A stretch of 64,000 nt of DNA, taken from assembly GCF_023517775.1 (NCBI RefSeq), contig NZ_CP082904.1, positions 682,001-746,000 on the forward strand. The letters are read 5' to 3'. Position 1 is the stretch's first letter; each line of letters opens with the position of its first letter. The notes beneath the pieces were generated by a model. That model was not told where the DNA came from, searched no databases, and worked only from the letters and a program-made list of their open reading frames with translations. The position numbers and the translations under genes are program-made. The DNA comes from Mixta hanseatica. Lineage in GTDB: Bacteria > Pseudomonadota > Gammaproteobacteria > Enterobacterales > Enterobacteriaceae. Of this stretch, positions 9,681-18,618 are shown one piece after another.

Positions 9681-9701
9681 AGGCTGGCCGGAAGCCAGCC
9701 T
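9681..9701 (-). terminator. Hairpin after the PepSY gene
   Basis: AGGCTGGC and GCCAGCCT form a perfect 8-bp stem with a 5-base loop, 9 bp beyond the PepSY stop codon; on the minus strand it is followed by TGTTTTCC. It fits a weak intrinsic terminator for the PepSY/DUF2946 unit. Confidence 0.65.
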
Positions 9702-9710
9702 GCAACAGCG

Positions 9711-11117
9711 CTATGCCCGCTGCGCGCGATACCAGCGCCAGGCATCCAGCAATAAAAACAGCAGCAGGCTGATGCCCATCAGCGGCAGGCTAAAAGCCAG
9801 AGCTATCAGCACCACCGACAGGATAAAGCGTAGGCTGAGGCTCATACGCCGCCACGCCTGCATCAGCGTATCCGCCGGATGATGTTGCGGCTGAGCGGGA
9901 CGACGCTGCCACCACAGACGGTAGCCAAGCACAATCAGCACGCACAGCGCCAGGCCGAACAGTGCCAGCACCAGCTGATTCGCCACGCCGAACAGAATGC
10001 CCATATGCGCATCCACGCCCCAGCGCGTTAACTTCGCCAGCAGGCCAAAGTTGGCGAATTCAATTTTATCCGTAACGCGCCAGGTATGGGGATCCACCGC
10101 CACGGCATCCACCTGGGTGGGCCAGCGGCGATCGATCTCACCCACGATCCACGCTCTGTCCGCCTGATAAGAAGGGCGAATTTCCAGCTTCGCCGCGTCA
10201 ATACCGTTGGCGCGCGCGGCAGCCAGCACGCCGTCAAACTGGGCGGCGCTTAACGGCGCATCCGGCGCATGATGCATCATATGCCCATGATGCTCCGCAT
10301 GTTCATCCATCATCATCGGCGGCGCGTTGCTGGCAAGCTGCGTATTCACCGCCGGGGTCAGCCAGCCATAATGGGCGCGCAGGGCATTGATATTATCGCC
10401 GGCCCAGCGCGACCAGGTGAGGCCGGTGGCGGAGAAAAACAGCAGCCCGAGCAGCAGCGCAAGGCCCAGCAGGCTGTGCCAGCTACGCAGACGCAGCAGG
10501 CGTTGCGTACGCGAGGCGCCTGTTGTTTTGCTGCGACGCGGCGTGCGCTGTACCGCCCATAGCAGCGTGCCGCCCAGCGCGGCGACCCACATCCAGCTGG
10601 CGGCCAGCTCGCTGTAGTTACGCCCAATATCACCCAGCAGCAGGCTGCGATGGAGATAATCCAGCGTGGTGCGCAGCGGCAAAATCCCACTGGTGCCGTA
10701 GACGGTGAGATCGCCGCGTACCGCCAGCGTTTTCGGATCGATAAACAGAGCGCGCGTTTCTGATGGCGCGCTGTCGGCGAAGCGAAACATCACGCGTGTG
10801 GTCTCGGTATCGCTCGGTGCCGGGCGCACGGCGGCGATTTTCGCATCGCTGCCCGCGTAGGCCAGCGCCGCATCGATCTGTTTTGATAGCGGCTGTACGG
10901 GGCCGGGCGCATCGGTCGTCAGCTGTTGCGCATACAGGTAATTTTCAAGCTGCGGCGTTAATACATAGAGCGTGCCGGTGAGCGCGGCGGCAAAGATAAA
11001 CGGGCCGATAAACAGACCGATGGTGAAGTGTAAACGACGCATAAGCTGCAGAAACGCCTGCGCGCTTTGCGTTTTTTCAATCTGTGCCGAGGCCGTCGGC
11101 ACGATTTTTTCCGACAT
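9711..11117 (-). CDS. PepSY-domain integral membrane protein
   Basis: A 468-residue inner-membrane protein of the PepSY_TM family. It has an N-terminal helix (residues about 30-52), a periplasmic PepSY segment, a helix pair around 165-225, a second periplasmic segment and three or four helices in the last 130 residues. A Met/His-rich run (MMMDEHAEHHGHMMHHAP, about residues 273-290) suggests metal contact in the periplasm. Such proteins are often linked to siderophore or metal uptake and are proposed ferric or cupric reductases. It follows the DUF2946 gene by 44 bp, forming a two-gene unit. Exact function unknown; metal handling is inference from composition and family context. Confidence 0.8.
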   Translation of the reverse strand: MSEKIVPTASAQIEKTQSAQAFLQLMRRLHFTIGLFIGPFIFAAALTGTLYVLTPQLENYLYAQQLTTDAPGPVQPLSKQIDAALAYAGSDAKIAAVRPAPSDTETTRVMFRFADSAPSETRALFIDPKTLAVRGDLTVYGTSGILPLRTTLDYLHRSLLLGDIGRNYSELAASWMWVAALGGTLLWAVQRTPRRSKTTGASRTQRLLRLRSWHSLLGLALLLGLLFFSATGLTWSRWAGDNINALRAHYGWLTPAVNTQLASNAPPMMMDEHAEHHGHMMHHAPDAPLSAAQFDGVLAAARANGIDAAKLEIRPSYQADRAWIVGEIDRRWPTQVDAVAVDPHTWRVTDKIEFANFGLLAKLTRWGVDAHMGILFGVANQLVLALFGLALCVLIVLGYRLWWQRRPAQPQHHPADTLMQAWRRMSLSLRFILSVVLIALAFSLPLMGISLLLFLLLDAWRWYRAQRA

Positions 11118-11161
11118 AATGGTTCCTTTGCCCGTTGGCGGGCTGTAGAGAAAGCGTTGGG

Positions 11162-11695
11162 TTAAACGAGTGAAAACCCGTTAACCGGCGGCCCGCGCGG
11201 TCGGAACCAAATGGGGATCCAGCTGGCGACAAAAGGCTGTAGCTGGAGAGGAGCGACTGGCACGGCCGCCTGTAGCAGCGTCCAGAGCTGCGGCAGGCGC
11301 ACGGAGTCCAGCGGCAGATGAATCAGCAGTACGCAGTAGCCACAGGCGCTGTCGTCCATCATCGACATATGATAGTGCCGGGAATGAGAGGCAGCGGAAG
11401 CGGAATGAGGCGCGGCGCCTGGCTGCGCCGCCGTAGGGGGCGACGAGTGATGAGCGTGGCTGGCGGTCGGCGGGCTGTGTTGCCTGGCGACCTCTGCTGC
11501 GCAGCCATGGTCATGCCTTTCATCTTCCGCATCCATCGCCATTGCTGACATATGCGCCATCATTGGCGAGGCATAGCCATGCTGAGCCATCAGCGATTTA
11601 GAAATCACCGGGGCGATAAACAGCAGCAGCATAGCCAGCAGCGCCAGCCACGCCGGGAAACGGCTGCGGGCGATGGCAACATAAATCAGCGACAC
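11162..11695 (-). CDS. DUF2946 family protein, Met/His-rich
   Basis: A 177-residue protein with one N-terminal hydrophobic segment (residues about 14-33) that could be a signal or anchor. The centre is rich in Met, His, Ser and Pro (MMAHMSAMAMDAEDERHDHG and several HSPP/HAHH pieces). The DDSACGYCVLLIHLPL block is the conserved core of DUF2946, with a CxxC pair. Proteins of this family are commonly found beside TonB receptors, copper chaperones or PepSY reductases; here the partner is the PepSY gene 44 bp downstream. A periplasmic metal-binding role, copper being the best candidate, is inferred from composition only. Confidence 0.7.
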   Translation of the reverse strand: MSLIYVAIARSRFPAWLALLAMLLLFIAPVISKSLMAQHGYASPMMAHMSAMAMDAEDERHDHGCAAEVARQHSPPTASHAHHSSPPTAAQPGAAPHSASAASHSRHYHMSMMDDSACGYCVLLIHLPLDSVRLPQLWTLLQAAVPVAPLQLQPFVASWIPIWFRPRGPPVNGFSLV

Positions 11696-11758
11696 AGAAG
11701 ATCCTGAACAAGATAACGGCGTAATTGTAGGCGAATTGCCAATACAGAAATCATTTTT

Positions 11759-12235
11759 TTAGGTTAAATCAGCGGGATTTTGGCAAACGTCGACCCATTC
11801 GGCCTCGGTAAGCTCCGCCATTTTATCCGGCGAGATACGTAGCGCGCTATGAGTCGCGCCTGCTGCCGGCAATACTTCGGCAAAGCGCCGCAGAGAAATA
11901 TCGCAATAGACTGGCAGCGGATGCTCAAGGCCAAAGGGGCAGACGCCGCCGGGCGGATGGCCGGTCCAGTTCAGCACCTCATCGGTGGTTAACATGCGCG
12001 CCTTTGCCCCCAGCGTTTCTTTTAGCTTGCGATTATCCAGACGCAGATCGCCGCCGGTCACGATCAGGATCACCCGATTCTTTACCTTTAACGACAGGGT
12101 CTTCGCTATCTGCCCCGGCGCGACGCCGTGCGCTTTAGCGGCAAGAGCCACGGTTGCCGTGCTTTGACTAAGTTCAATAATCGGGATTTCAGGGGCACGC
12201 TCGGCAAAATACTGCCGTACAGACTCCAGGCTCAT
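11759..12235 (-). CDS. YbaK/EbsC-family (ProX-like) aminoacyl-tRNA deacylase
   Basis: A 158-residue single-domain protein of the YbaK/ProRS-INS editing family, predicted to hydrolyse misacylated tRNA in the cytoplasm. Visible signatures are the VAPGQIAKTLSLKV strand-loop with the conserved Lys, LIVTGGDLRLDNRKLKE, and the GHPPGGVCPFGL loop characteristic of the ProX/YeaK-like subgroup. It ends at a TAA next to the DUF2946 promoter region and is separate from fhuF by 132 bp. Substrate specificity (Ala-, Ser- or Cys-tRNA) cannot be told. Confidence 0.82.
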   Translation of the reverse strand: MSLESVRQYFAERAPEIPIIELSQSTATVALAAKAHGVAPGQIAKTLSLKVKNRVILIVTGGDLRLDNRKLKETLGAKARMLTTDEVLNWTGHPPGGVCPFGLEHPLPVYCDISLRRFAEVLPAAGATHSALRISPDKMAELTEAEWVDVCQNPADLT

Positions 12236-12367
12236 GTTGCGTTGCTCTTTACAATAAAACGGGGTGATAAAGCTGCCATAACCGAGGGGATCTGTAAACG
12301 ACAGGCGGCGGGAAAGCGCCGCCTTACAAAAAAAGGGTTGATGACTTTTTGCCGTCAGAAGAGGGGA

Positions 12368-13162
12368 TCAGACGGGCTTCAGGGTACAGTCGCCGCAACG
12401 TTCCACCGCGGGCAGCCGGTAGCGCTGACAGCAGCTGCGACGCTGCATCGCGCCGTCGCGCGGGATAACGGTACGGTAAAGCGGGTTATCGCTGCCGTCC
12501 AATAAATGACGCGAGAAAAACAGCGCATGTTCCAGCGTCAGCAGCGTGGCTTCATCTACCCAGCTTTTCATCTCGCCTAAAAACCAGTGCATCAGGTAGC
12601 CGGTATTATTCCAGATAAGTTTGGCGTTGATATCGCCATGCTGTTCAATGCCCTGTACCGCCGGGATTAAATGCCGCTGGATAAGACGATCGATACGCTG
12701 ATGCGCATTCAGATAGCGCGCATCTTCGTCCTCCTGCACGTCGATCCAGAATTTAGCCGGACGACCGCTTTCATGGAACTGCAGATGAAAATGTTCCAGC
12801 GAGCAGTCGAGCGCGCGCTTCTCCATTACCAGCGCCAGCATCATCGGCGGCACAATCAGGCCAAAATACCACTGCGCCCAGAGCGACTGTAGCGGCTTTG
12901 CCTCACGCAGCATATCAGCATGCTCACGATAGATTTCATCGCTGTAGCGCGCCAGCAGGCGATTAAAGTGCGTGCTCTGTGACCATTCAGGCTGGATAAG
13001 CGTATCGTCAGGGGCGGCGTCGTTAAGCGTGATAAATTCAAGGAACCACGAGCGATGTTCGCTAAACAGACTATGCAGCACAGTGCTCAGCGAACTATCA
13101 CTCTGCATAAAGATGACTGGAGACGAACCATACTCATAAGCCTGACGCGTAACAATGGCCAT
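12368..13162 (-). CDS. fhuF: Siderophore-iron reductase FhuF
   Basis: A 264-residue [2Fe-2S] protein that reduces ferric hydroxamate siderophores in the cytoplasm. The C-terminus has the diagnostic cluster-binding pattern Cys-Cys-X10-Cys-X2-Cys (CCQRYRLPAVERCGDC), nearly identical to E. coli FhuF from memory. SLWAQWYFGLIVPPMMLAL and KLIWNNTGYLMHWFL are further conserved blocks, and the length equals the E. coli protein. A Fur-box-like sequence lies 43-61 bp upstream, so iron repression is expected. Position before yjjZ and the tRNA-Leu genes agrees with E. coli order. Confidence 0.96.
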   Translation of the reverse strand: MAIVTRQAYEYGSSPVIFMQSDSSLSTVLHSLFSEHRSWFLEFITLNDAAPDDTLIQPEWSQSTHFNRLLARYSDEIYREHADMLREAKPLQSLWAQWYFGLIVPPMMLALVMEKRALDCSLEHFHLQFHESGRPAKFWIDVQEDEDARYLNAHQRIDRLIQRHLIPAVQGIEQHGDINAKLIWNNTGYLMHWFLGEMKSWVDEATLLTLEHALFFSRHLLDGSDNPLYRTVIPRDGAMQRRSCCQRYRLPAVERCGDCTLKPV

Positions 13163-13204
13163 AGGGCTTCCTGTGTAATCGACTGCCGAAATGGAGATAA
13201 GAAA

Positions 13205-13223
13205 ACAAATGATAATCGTTCTT
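13205..13223 (-). promoter_or_regulatory. Fur box before fhuF
   Basis: ACAAATGATAATCGTTCTT matches 13 of 19 positions of the Fur consensus GATAATGATAATCATTATC, including a complete GATAAT hexamer and the central C. It sits 43 bp upstream of fhuF, a known Fur target in E. coli. Confidence 0.75.
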
Positions 13224-13541
13224 GATTGTATCCAGGAAGGAATGCGCTAGCAAGTGGGAGAATGCAGTAAGTCGTCGTATTAACGTTACGGGAGATTTAT
13301 CGGCTATAACCTGATAAAACGTCAGGTTTTAGTCAAAGGCAGAAAAACATCCTGCGCTATAGACAACCGGCGTATAAAAATTCCAGCAAAAAATAAATAG
13401 CGTTATTCTCGCCGTTGCCGATGGATTTTTTATTTAAACCAGGCCTGCAGAGAAGAAACTATTTGAATTACTTTAATTTGTATTAAGGAGAAAGATTTAT
13501 CCCGGCTAAATAATCCTTTTATATAAATGCATCCTTAAACA
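13224..13541. other. Gene-free stretch between fhuF promoter and the GGDEF gene
   Basis: About 320 bp, clearly more AT-rich towards the right end, holding upstream fhuF promoter sequence and the 3' flank of the diguanylate cyclase gene. I see no coding frame, repeat or convincing terminator in it. Confidence 0.6.
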
Positions 13542-14642
13542 TCAGGCTATATCCGCCGGCGCTGAACGCAGATTAGCTTCGCAAAGTTCTTCCCAGGAAA
13601 GAATGGTATTTCTGCCGCGGTTTTTCGCCACATATAAAGCCCGATCGGCGTTGGCCAGCGCCTGTTCAAAATCTTCTTCGATTATCGGAGCAATACCGGC
13701 GCTAATAGTGACATGCGTAGAGACGCGATGGTTAAAACGATGGGGAATTTCCAGGTCCAGCACATGTTGACGAATACGTTCAGCCAGCTTCATGGCAATC
13801 GAACGATTAACGTTAGTCATCAGCACCAGAAACTCTTCGCCGCCGTAACGGGTGACTACATCCCGCGAGCGCACCGCATCACGAATCGCCGCAGAGACGC
13901 GCGTCAGCGCCTGATCGCCCATCGCATGCCCGTAGTTATCGTTATAAGATTTAAAATTATCGATATCGAGCAGCATCACGAAATGGCTGCCGGCATGGTT
14001 CTCCAGCAGGTTTTCCAGCCGGTTCTTCAAACCGCGCCGGTTATAGAGCCCGGTAAGCGGATCGAGCATACTCAGGTCGCTCCAGGTCTGCTTTTCTTCG
14101 TACAGCTGGAACAAGAGGCGTCGCGTAAAATGGTCGCTGCGGCGCTGCATCAGGCTCTGGAGCGTAAAGCCGAGCAGTGGCAGTGCGATGGTAAACAGCA
14201 GCGTTAGCGGATGCTGGCCGCGGTCGAGCAGCATAACGGTAAGCGAGGGCGGGGCAATGTGCAGGCAAAACGCCAGCAGATGTTCATTTAGCGAGATGGC
14301 GCTGATAAAGAAAACCGCCATCAGGCTGACCAGCAGGAAGCTGCCGTCAAAATAAAAAACCAGCTGGCTTTTATTCGCAATCAGCCATGACCACAGCACG
14401 CCGATAATAAAAGCGGTCAACGATAATATCGGCCATCTGGTGGCAGGCTTCAGGATCCAGAAGGTTAATTGCAATAAACTTATGATAACTATCAGCGTTG
14501 CCGGTAAAGAGAATGAAAGATTTTCTCCTTTATTTATCGGTAACATAAAAAAAAGTGATGTCGCCATGTTTAAAAAAAGAAAAAGCATTAACGACAGGCG
14601 ATATTTGCTGTGCAGCAATTCTTCATAAGTTTGTAATTTCAT
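13542..14642 (-). CDS. Membrane-bound diguanylate cyclase (GGDEF)
   Basis: An enzyme making cyclic di-GMP from two GTP. Roughly the first 175 residues contain five or six hydrophobic helices, an integral-membrane sensor region of no family I can name, and then a GGDEF domain: DPLTGLYNRRGLKNR, DIDNFKSYNDNYGHAMGDQAL and the active-site loop RYGGEEFLV (GGEEF, an active variant), ending with ADRALYVAKNRGRN. No RxxD inhibitory site is obvious five residues before the GGEEF. I take the ATG at 14642 as start (366 residues); an in-frame TTG at 14675 would add 11 residues but has no ribosome site. It probably influences biofilm or motility; its stimulus is unknown. Confidence 0.9.
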   Translation of the reverse strand: MKLQTYEELLHSKYRLSLMLFLFLNMATSLFFMLPINKGENLSFSLPATLIVIISLLQLTFWILKPATRWPILSLTAFIIGVLWSWLIANKSQLVFYFDGSFLLVSLMAVFFISAISLNEHLLAFCLHIAPPSLTVMLLDRGQHPLTLLFTIALPLLGFTLQSLMQRRSDHFTRRLLFQLYEEKQTWSDLSMLDPLTGLYNRRGLKNRLENLLENHAGSHFVMLLDIDNFKSYNDNYGHAMGDQALTRVSAAIRDAVRSRDVVTRYGGEEFLVLMTNVNRSIAMKLAERIRQHVLDLEIPHRFNHRVSTHVTISAGIAPIIEEDFEQALANADRALYVAKNRGRNTILSWEELCEANLRSAPADIA

Positions 14643-14844
14643 TTTTATACACTCGGAACAGCCCTGAAATATCAAAGCGCCATTGCCATAGTAAAAATAT
14701 TTACTCTGGAAAGGGTATTGAGCAGTTATTATTGGTATCTGGATTAGATTAATCCTGGCAATCTATCACTTTCTAACTGGTCTGTCATCTTCGTGTCTAA
14801 AGTTTCTACAAAGGAAACGTGCAAAATGATAAAAGCTACCATAT

Positions 14845-14863
14845 GATACTGGTAATCATTATC
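14845..14863 (+). promoter_or_regulatory. Strong Fur box before the DUF1435 gene
   Basis: GATACTGGTAATCATTATC matches 17 of 19 positions of the Fur consensus. It ends 17 bp before the ATG at 14881, overlapping the expected promoter. Confidence 0.85.
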
Positions 14864-14880
14864 ATTTAGTGGTGACGGAT

Positions 14881-15165
14881 ATGCTGATGGCAATTATGGC
14901 GGCCTGCGGATTATGGGGCGTGAGCTGGATAATGGGAGAGCGCCTGCAAAGCGCGTGGAGTGTGTTGTTGCCTGGCGCGCTGATGCCGTTAGTGGCATCC
15001 ATGAACCTGTCATTCGGCCAGTGGCGTTGGTTGTTATTGACGGCGCTGCTAATGACCGTAGTGATGCTGGTGCATCATCGGCTACGACGCTATATCTTGC
15101 TGCCTTCCTGTATCGCGCTCGCCGGCGCGTTGGCCGCGGTATCGGTGAATGCAGGCGCGCTGTAA
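14881..15165 (+). CDS. yjjZ: DUF1435 family membrane protein YjjZ
   Basis: A 94-residue protein with three hydrophobic segments, matching the E. coli YjjZ family in WSVLLPGALMPL, SFGQWRWLLLTALLMT and the near-identical RRYILLPSCIAL. Location between fhuF and the tRNA-Leu genes is the same as in E. coli. The ATG at 14881 is preferred over the in-frame GTG at 14869, because the Fur box ends at 14863 and transcription should begin close to it. A nearly perfect Fur box directly upstream indicates iron-repressed expression. The molecular role is unknown; a function in iron-starved cells is inference from regulation and the neighbour fhuF. Confidence 0.85.
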   Translation: MLMAIMAACGLWGVSWIMGERLQSAWSVLLPGALMPLVASMNLSFGQWRWLLLTALLMTVVMLVHHRLRRYILLPSCIALAGALAAVSVNAGAL

Positions 15166-15391
15166 CGCAGGCAAAGCGTTTGTCGGGGGGTTAAGGATAG
15201 CCGTCCGGCAGCGGGTGAACTGATCATCGCATCGCTTTTCCGCGACAGGATTATCCGGCAAAGAACGGCCGCTTTTCAGACAATAAAGCAGGAAAAAATC
15301 GGGCTGTGAAACCGGGAGAAAATGTGATCGCCGGATAACGGCAGAGTCAAATCGGGGGAAACAGAGAGAAATAACAGAAGCGTGACAATAT

Positions 15392-15478
15392 TGGTGCGAA
15401 GAGAGGGACTTGAACCCTCACGTCCGTTAAGACACTAACACCTGAAGCTAGCGCGTCTACCAATTCCGCCACCTTCGC
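15392..15478 (-). tRNA. tRNA-Leu (CAG)
   Basis: An 87-base leucine tRNA read on the minus strand from GCGAAGGTGGCGGAATTGG to ...CTTCGCACCA, with encoded CCA, long variable arm and anticodon CAG in CTTCAGGTG. Last of three tandem copies transcribed leftwards; equivalent to the E. coli leuVPQ cluster. Confidence 0.98.
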
Positions 15479-15505
15479 ATAACATTGTCTTCATATCACC
15501 GCATT

Positions 15506-15592
15506 TGGTGCGAAGAGAGGGACTTGAACCCTCACGTCCGTTAAGACACTAACACCTGAAGCTAGCGCGTCTACCAATTCCGCCACCTTCGC
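15506..15592 (-). tRNA. tRNA-Leu (CAG)
   Basis: Second 87-base tRNA-Leu copy, apparently identical to the first, separated from it by 27 bp of unrelated spacer. Anticodon CAG, CCA encoded. Confidence 0.98.
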
Positions 15593-15626
15593 GCAGATGC
15601 TGTGCGATATGAATTTTTGTGGTCTT

Positions 15627-15713
15627 TGGTGCGAAGAGAGGGACTTGAACCCTCACGTCCGTTAAGACACTAACACCTGAAGCTAGCGCGTCTACCAATT
15701 CCGCCACCTTCGC
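15627..15713 (-). tRNA. tRNA-Leu (CAG)
   Basis: Third and promoter-proximal 87-base tRNA-Leu copy, separated by 34 bp from the middle one. Anticodon CAG, CCA encoded. Confidence 0.98.
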
Positions 15714-15845
15714 ATTCCGGCAATGCTTTACAGCACTGCAACCACGGAGGCGAATTCTGGAGATTTTTCCCGGGGACGTCAACAGATATTTATCGGCTCT
15801 GTTGCGATCGCTGTAAAAAGCAGCAGATCCCCGGGAGGTAAGGCT

Positions 15846-16898
15846 TTATTTGTCGCGGTTAGCAGCCTTAATGGCGCGGGCATCGCGTCCCCAGACGGCG
15901 CGGTAGACCTTAAAACGACCCGTTTGCGCCAGCACTTCATGATGGCCAAAGGTTTCGTCCAGCACCTGCGGGTAGGGCAGAAAGGCGTTAGCCACCAGCC
16001 GTAGCTCGCCGCCGCTGTTAAGGTGCTGAGCCGCACCGCGAATCAGCGTACGCGCCGCATCAAGGCTGGTCTGCATCCCTTCATGGAACGGCGGGTTCGA
16101 GATGATCATGTCATAACGGCCGGTCACGTCAGAATAAACGTTGCTGGCAAATACCTCGCCTTCGATCTGGTTGGCGGCCAGCGTCGCTTTACTGGCGGCC
16201 AGCGCGGCGGCATCCACATCGGTCAGCCACAGGCGTACCTTTGGCGAATGACGCGCCAGCAGCGTTGCCAGCACCCCGGCGCCGCAGCCGATATCCAGCA
16301 CTTTCCCTTTGGTATGCGGGGTAAAGGTTGAGAGCAGCAGGGCGCTGCCACCATCCAGCCCGTCGCGGCTGAATACACCCGGCAGCGTTTTAATCACGCA
16401 ATCATCCAGTCTGTATTCATCCCAGAAACTTTCCGCATCAAACGCGGGCTGCTGTGTCAGGCGACCATGATACAGACCGCAACGGCGCGCGCTGTCGATC
16501 TTGTCCAGCGTCGCCCAGGCAGCCAGCATACCTTCGGCGCTGCGCACGCCGCTGCGGTTTTCGCCAATAACAAAAATATCGCTGCCCACCGGCAGCAGCG
16601 ACAGCAGATTTTGCAGCTGAAACTGGGCTTCCGGCTTGTTTTTCGGCCAGTAATAGATCAGGGTATCGCACTCTGCTATCGCTTCTGCCGTGGCTACCAG
16701 GCCAAACTGCGCACGATCGCCCATGCTGCGGCTTAATGATTGCCAGTGATGATAATATTGCGTATGGACGCGGCTCAGCTGGGTTTCCAGCTGGGCGGGC
16801 AGGTCATCCTGCAAATCGCCGGCAAACAGCACGCGGCGGTCTTGCCATTCATCACTATGGCGCAGGATCACTTCACTCGCCGGGGTAAAAGCAGACAT
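15846..16898 (-). CDS. rsmC: 16S rRNA (guanine1207-N2)-methyltransferase RsmC
   Basis: A 350-residue SAM-dependent methyltransferase modifying G1207 of 16S rRNA in the small subunit. It has the duplicated fold of RsmC: a degenerate N-terminal half, and a C-terminal catalytic half with the SAM loop [16 protein letters not shown] and the target-base motif [10 protein letters not shown]. Start at 16898 follows TGAGGAG. Length and context (divergent from holD) match E. coli exactly. Confidence 0.97.
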   Translation of the reverse strand: MSAFTPASEVILRHSDEWQDRRVLFAGDLQDDLPAQLETQLSRVHTQYYHHWQSLSRSMGDRAQFGLVATAEAIAECDTLIYYWPKNKPEAQFQLQNLLSLLPVGSDIFVIGENRSGVRSAEGMLAAWATLDKIDSARRCGLYHGRLTQQPAFDAESFWDEYRLDDCVIKTLPGVFSRDGLDGGSALLLSTFTPHTKGKVLDIGCGAGVLATLLARHSPKVRLWLTDVDAAALAASKATLAANQIEGEVFASNVYSDVTGRYDMIISNPPFHEGMQTSLDAARTLIRGAAQHLNSGGELRLVANAFLPYPQVLDETFGHHEVLAQTGRFKVYRAVWGRDARAIKAANRDK

Positions 16899-17005
16899 CA
16901 GATAGCTCCTCAGAAATCAGAGCGCAGAGTATAGTGGTTTGTTGGCGCATGTTCGATGGGTTTGCTAGCATAGCGGCGCATTATAAGGGCGTAACGGGAA
17001 TTTCT

Positions 17006-17419
17006 ATGTCATCCAGACGTGACTGGCTACTACAGCAAATGGGCATTACGCAGTATAAGCTGCGGCGTCCGCGCGCGTTACAGGGTGAGATCGCGATAAC
17101 GCTGCCGGCGGATACGCGCCTGCTGATCGTGGCGGATATTCCTCCCACAACTGAGGACCCTTTGGTTGGCGATGTGCTGCGCGCGCTGGCGATTACGCCA
17201 CAGCAGGTAGTCAGCGTAACGCCGGATCAGCTTGCTATGCTGCCTGAAGATCGTTCCTGCGCCAGCTGGCGCCTGGGAACCGAGGCGCCGGTTGCGCAGC
17301 AGGGTCCACAACTTTCCACGCCGCCGCTTGAGGCGCTCTATTTTGACGCCGAGGCGAAACGCGCGCTCTGGCGGCAGATTTGTGAATATGACGTCGATTT
17401 CTTTACTCACTCCGCATGA
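17006..17419 (+). CDS. holD: DNA polymerase III psi subunit HolD
   Basis: A 137-residue clamp-loader accessory protein which bridges the tau/gamma complex and, through chi, SSB. The sequence from the ATG at 17006 (SSRRDWLLQQMGITQYKLRR) closely follows E. coli HolD, including the N-terminal chi-contacting region and the C-terminal WRQICEYDVDFF. An in-frame extension to 16934 is not conserved and is rejected. The 3' end overlaps rimI by 32 bp, as is normal for this pair, suggesting translational coupling. Confidence 0.96.
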   Translation: MSSRRDWLLQQMGITQYKLRRPRALQGEIAITLPADTRLLIVADIPPTTEDPLVGDVLRALAITPQQVVSVTPDQLAMLPEDRSCASWRLGTEAPVAQQGPQLSTPPLEALYFDAEAKRALWRQICEYDVDFFTHSA

Positions 17420-17828
17420 CCTTCCGCTGGCGCTCGCCATTGAGCGACGCAGCCACGCTTTCCCCTGGACGGAAGCGACCTTTACCAGCAATCAGGGCGA
17501 ACGTTACCTAAACTACCGGCTTGACGTTGACGGCCAGATGGCGGCCTTCGCCATTACCCAATGGGTACTGGACGAAGCGACGCTATTCAATATTGCCGTC
17601 GATCCGGCTTATCAACGACAGGGGCTGGGCAAGGCGCTGCTGCATCATCTAATTGAACAGTTGCAGCAGCGCGATATTTTTACCCTCTGGCTGGAGGTGC
17701 GCGCCTCCAATCATGCGGCGATCGCGCTTTATGAACAGACCGGTTTTAATGAAGTTTCGGTGCGCCGAAATTATTATCCGGCAACGCACGGTCGGGAAGA
17801 TGCTCTGATTATGGCGCTCAGCCTGTAA
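17388..17828 (+). CDS. rimI: Ribosomal protein S18-alanine N-acetyltransferase RimI
   Basis: A 146-residue GNAT-family enzyme that acetylates the N-terminal alanine of ribosomal protein S18. The acetyl-CoA pyrophosphate loop is RQGLGKALL, preceded by DEATLFNIAVDP and followed by WLEVRASNHAAIALYEQTGF; RRNYYP is also conserved. The start is the ATG at 17388 inside the end of holD; the longer open frame upstream is holD antisense-frame read-through. Operon holD-rimI-yjjG. Confidence 0.97.
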   Translation: MTSISLLTPHDLPLALAIERRSHAFPWTEATFTSNQGERYLNYRLDVDGQMAAFAITQWVLDEATLFNIAVDPAYQRQGLGKALLHHLIEQLQQRDIFTLWLEVRASNHAAIALYEQTGFNEVSVRRNYYPATHGREDALIMALSL

Positions 17829-17874
17829 AGGCCGAACGCCGCAAATCCTCTGACGGCCGTAACAGGAGAAAGCT

Positions 17875-18555
17875 ATGCTACAAAACTGGGACTGGATCCT
17901 TTTTGACGCTGACGACACGCTGTTTCACTTTGATGCTTTTGCGGGCCTGCAACGGCTGTTTAAAGATTACAACGTTGATTTCACTACTGATGACTATCAC
18001 GAATATCAGTCGGTCAATAAACCACTGTGGGTGGAATATCAGAACGGCGCCATTACTGCGCTGCAGCTGCAGCACCAGCGTTTTAACGGCTGGGCGGAAA
18101 AGCTGAATGTCACACCGGATACGTTAAACAGCGGCTTTCTTAGCGCGATGGCGGAAGTGTGCGTGCCGTTGGAAGGCGCGGTAAATCTGATTAACGCGCT
18201 GAAGGGCAAGGTGAAGATGGGCATCATCACCAATGGCTTTACCGCTCTGCAACAGGTGCGTCTGCAGCGTACCGGTTTTCGGGATTACTTCGATCTGCTG
18301 GTGATTTCCGAGCAGGTTGGCCATGCCAAACCGCATCCAGCGATTTTTAACTATGCGCTGGAGAAGATGGGAAGGCCAGCGCCTGAACGGGTACTGATGG
18401 TAGGTGATAATCCTGATTCAGATATTTTGGGCGGCATCAATGCCGGTTTAAAAACCTGCTGGCTGAATGCGGACGGCAGAGAAAAACCTGAAGCGATCAA
18501 GCCAGACTGGCAGGTAAGCTCGCTGCATGAGCTGCAATCTATCTTATTTTCTTAA
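17875..18555 (+). CDS. yjjG: Pyrimidine 5'-nucleotidase YjjG
   Basis: A 226-residue HAD-superfamily phosphatase acting on dUMP, dTMP and non-canonical pyrimidine nucleotides (house-cleaning). Motif I is FDADDTLF with the nucleophile Asp, motif II IITNG, motif III Lys in [10 protein letters not shown] and motif [15 protein letters not shown]. Strong similarity and context to E. coli YjjG. Start preceded by AGGAG. A terminator lies 38 bp after the stop. Confidence 0.96.
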   Translation: MLQNWDWILFDADDTLFHFDAFAGLQRLFKDYNVDFTTDDYHEYQSVNKPLWVEYQNGAITALQLQHQRFNGWAEKLNVTPDTLNSGFLSAMAEVCVPLEGAVNLINALKGKVKMGIITNGFTALQQVRLQRTGFRDYFDLLVISEQVGHAKPHPAIFNYALEKMGRPAPERVLMVGDNPDSDILGGINAGLKTCWLNADGREKPEAIKPDWQVSSLHELQSILFS

Positions 18556-18592
18556 GTTTTAATTCTCTCTATTTTTAGTTTGAAAATCTATC

Positions 18593-18618
18593 AAGGCGAC
18601 CTTTGTGTCGCCTTTTTT
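18593..18618 (+). terminator. Intrinsic terminator of holD-rimI-yjjG
   Basis: AAGGCGAC, loop CTTTGT, then GTCGCCTTTTTT: a GC-rich stem followed by a run of six T, directly downstream of yjjG. Confidence 0.92.

Noticed and set aside
12307..12325. Hairpin GGCGGCG/CGCCGCC between fhuF and the YbaK-like gene as terminator
   Set aside because: The stem is real, but the T-like run is on the wrong side for the minus-strand genes; left unannotated.
15392..15713. tRNA-Leu array as attachment site of an integrative element
   Set aside because: All three copies are complete with intact flanks, and no integrase or partial tRNA repeat was seen in the window.
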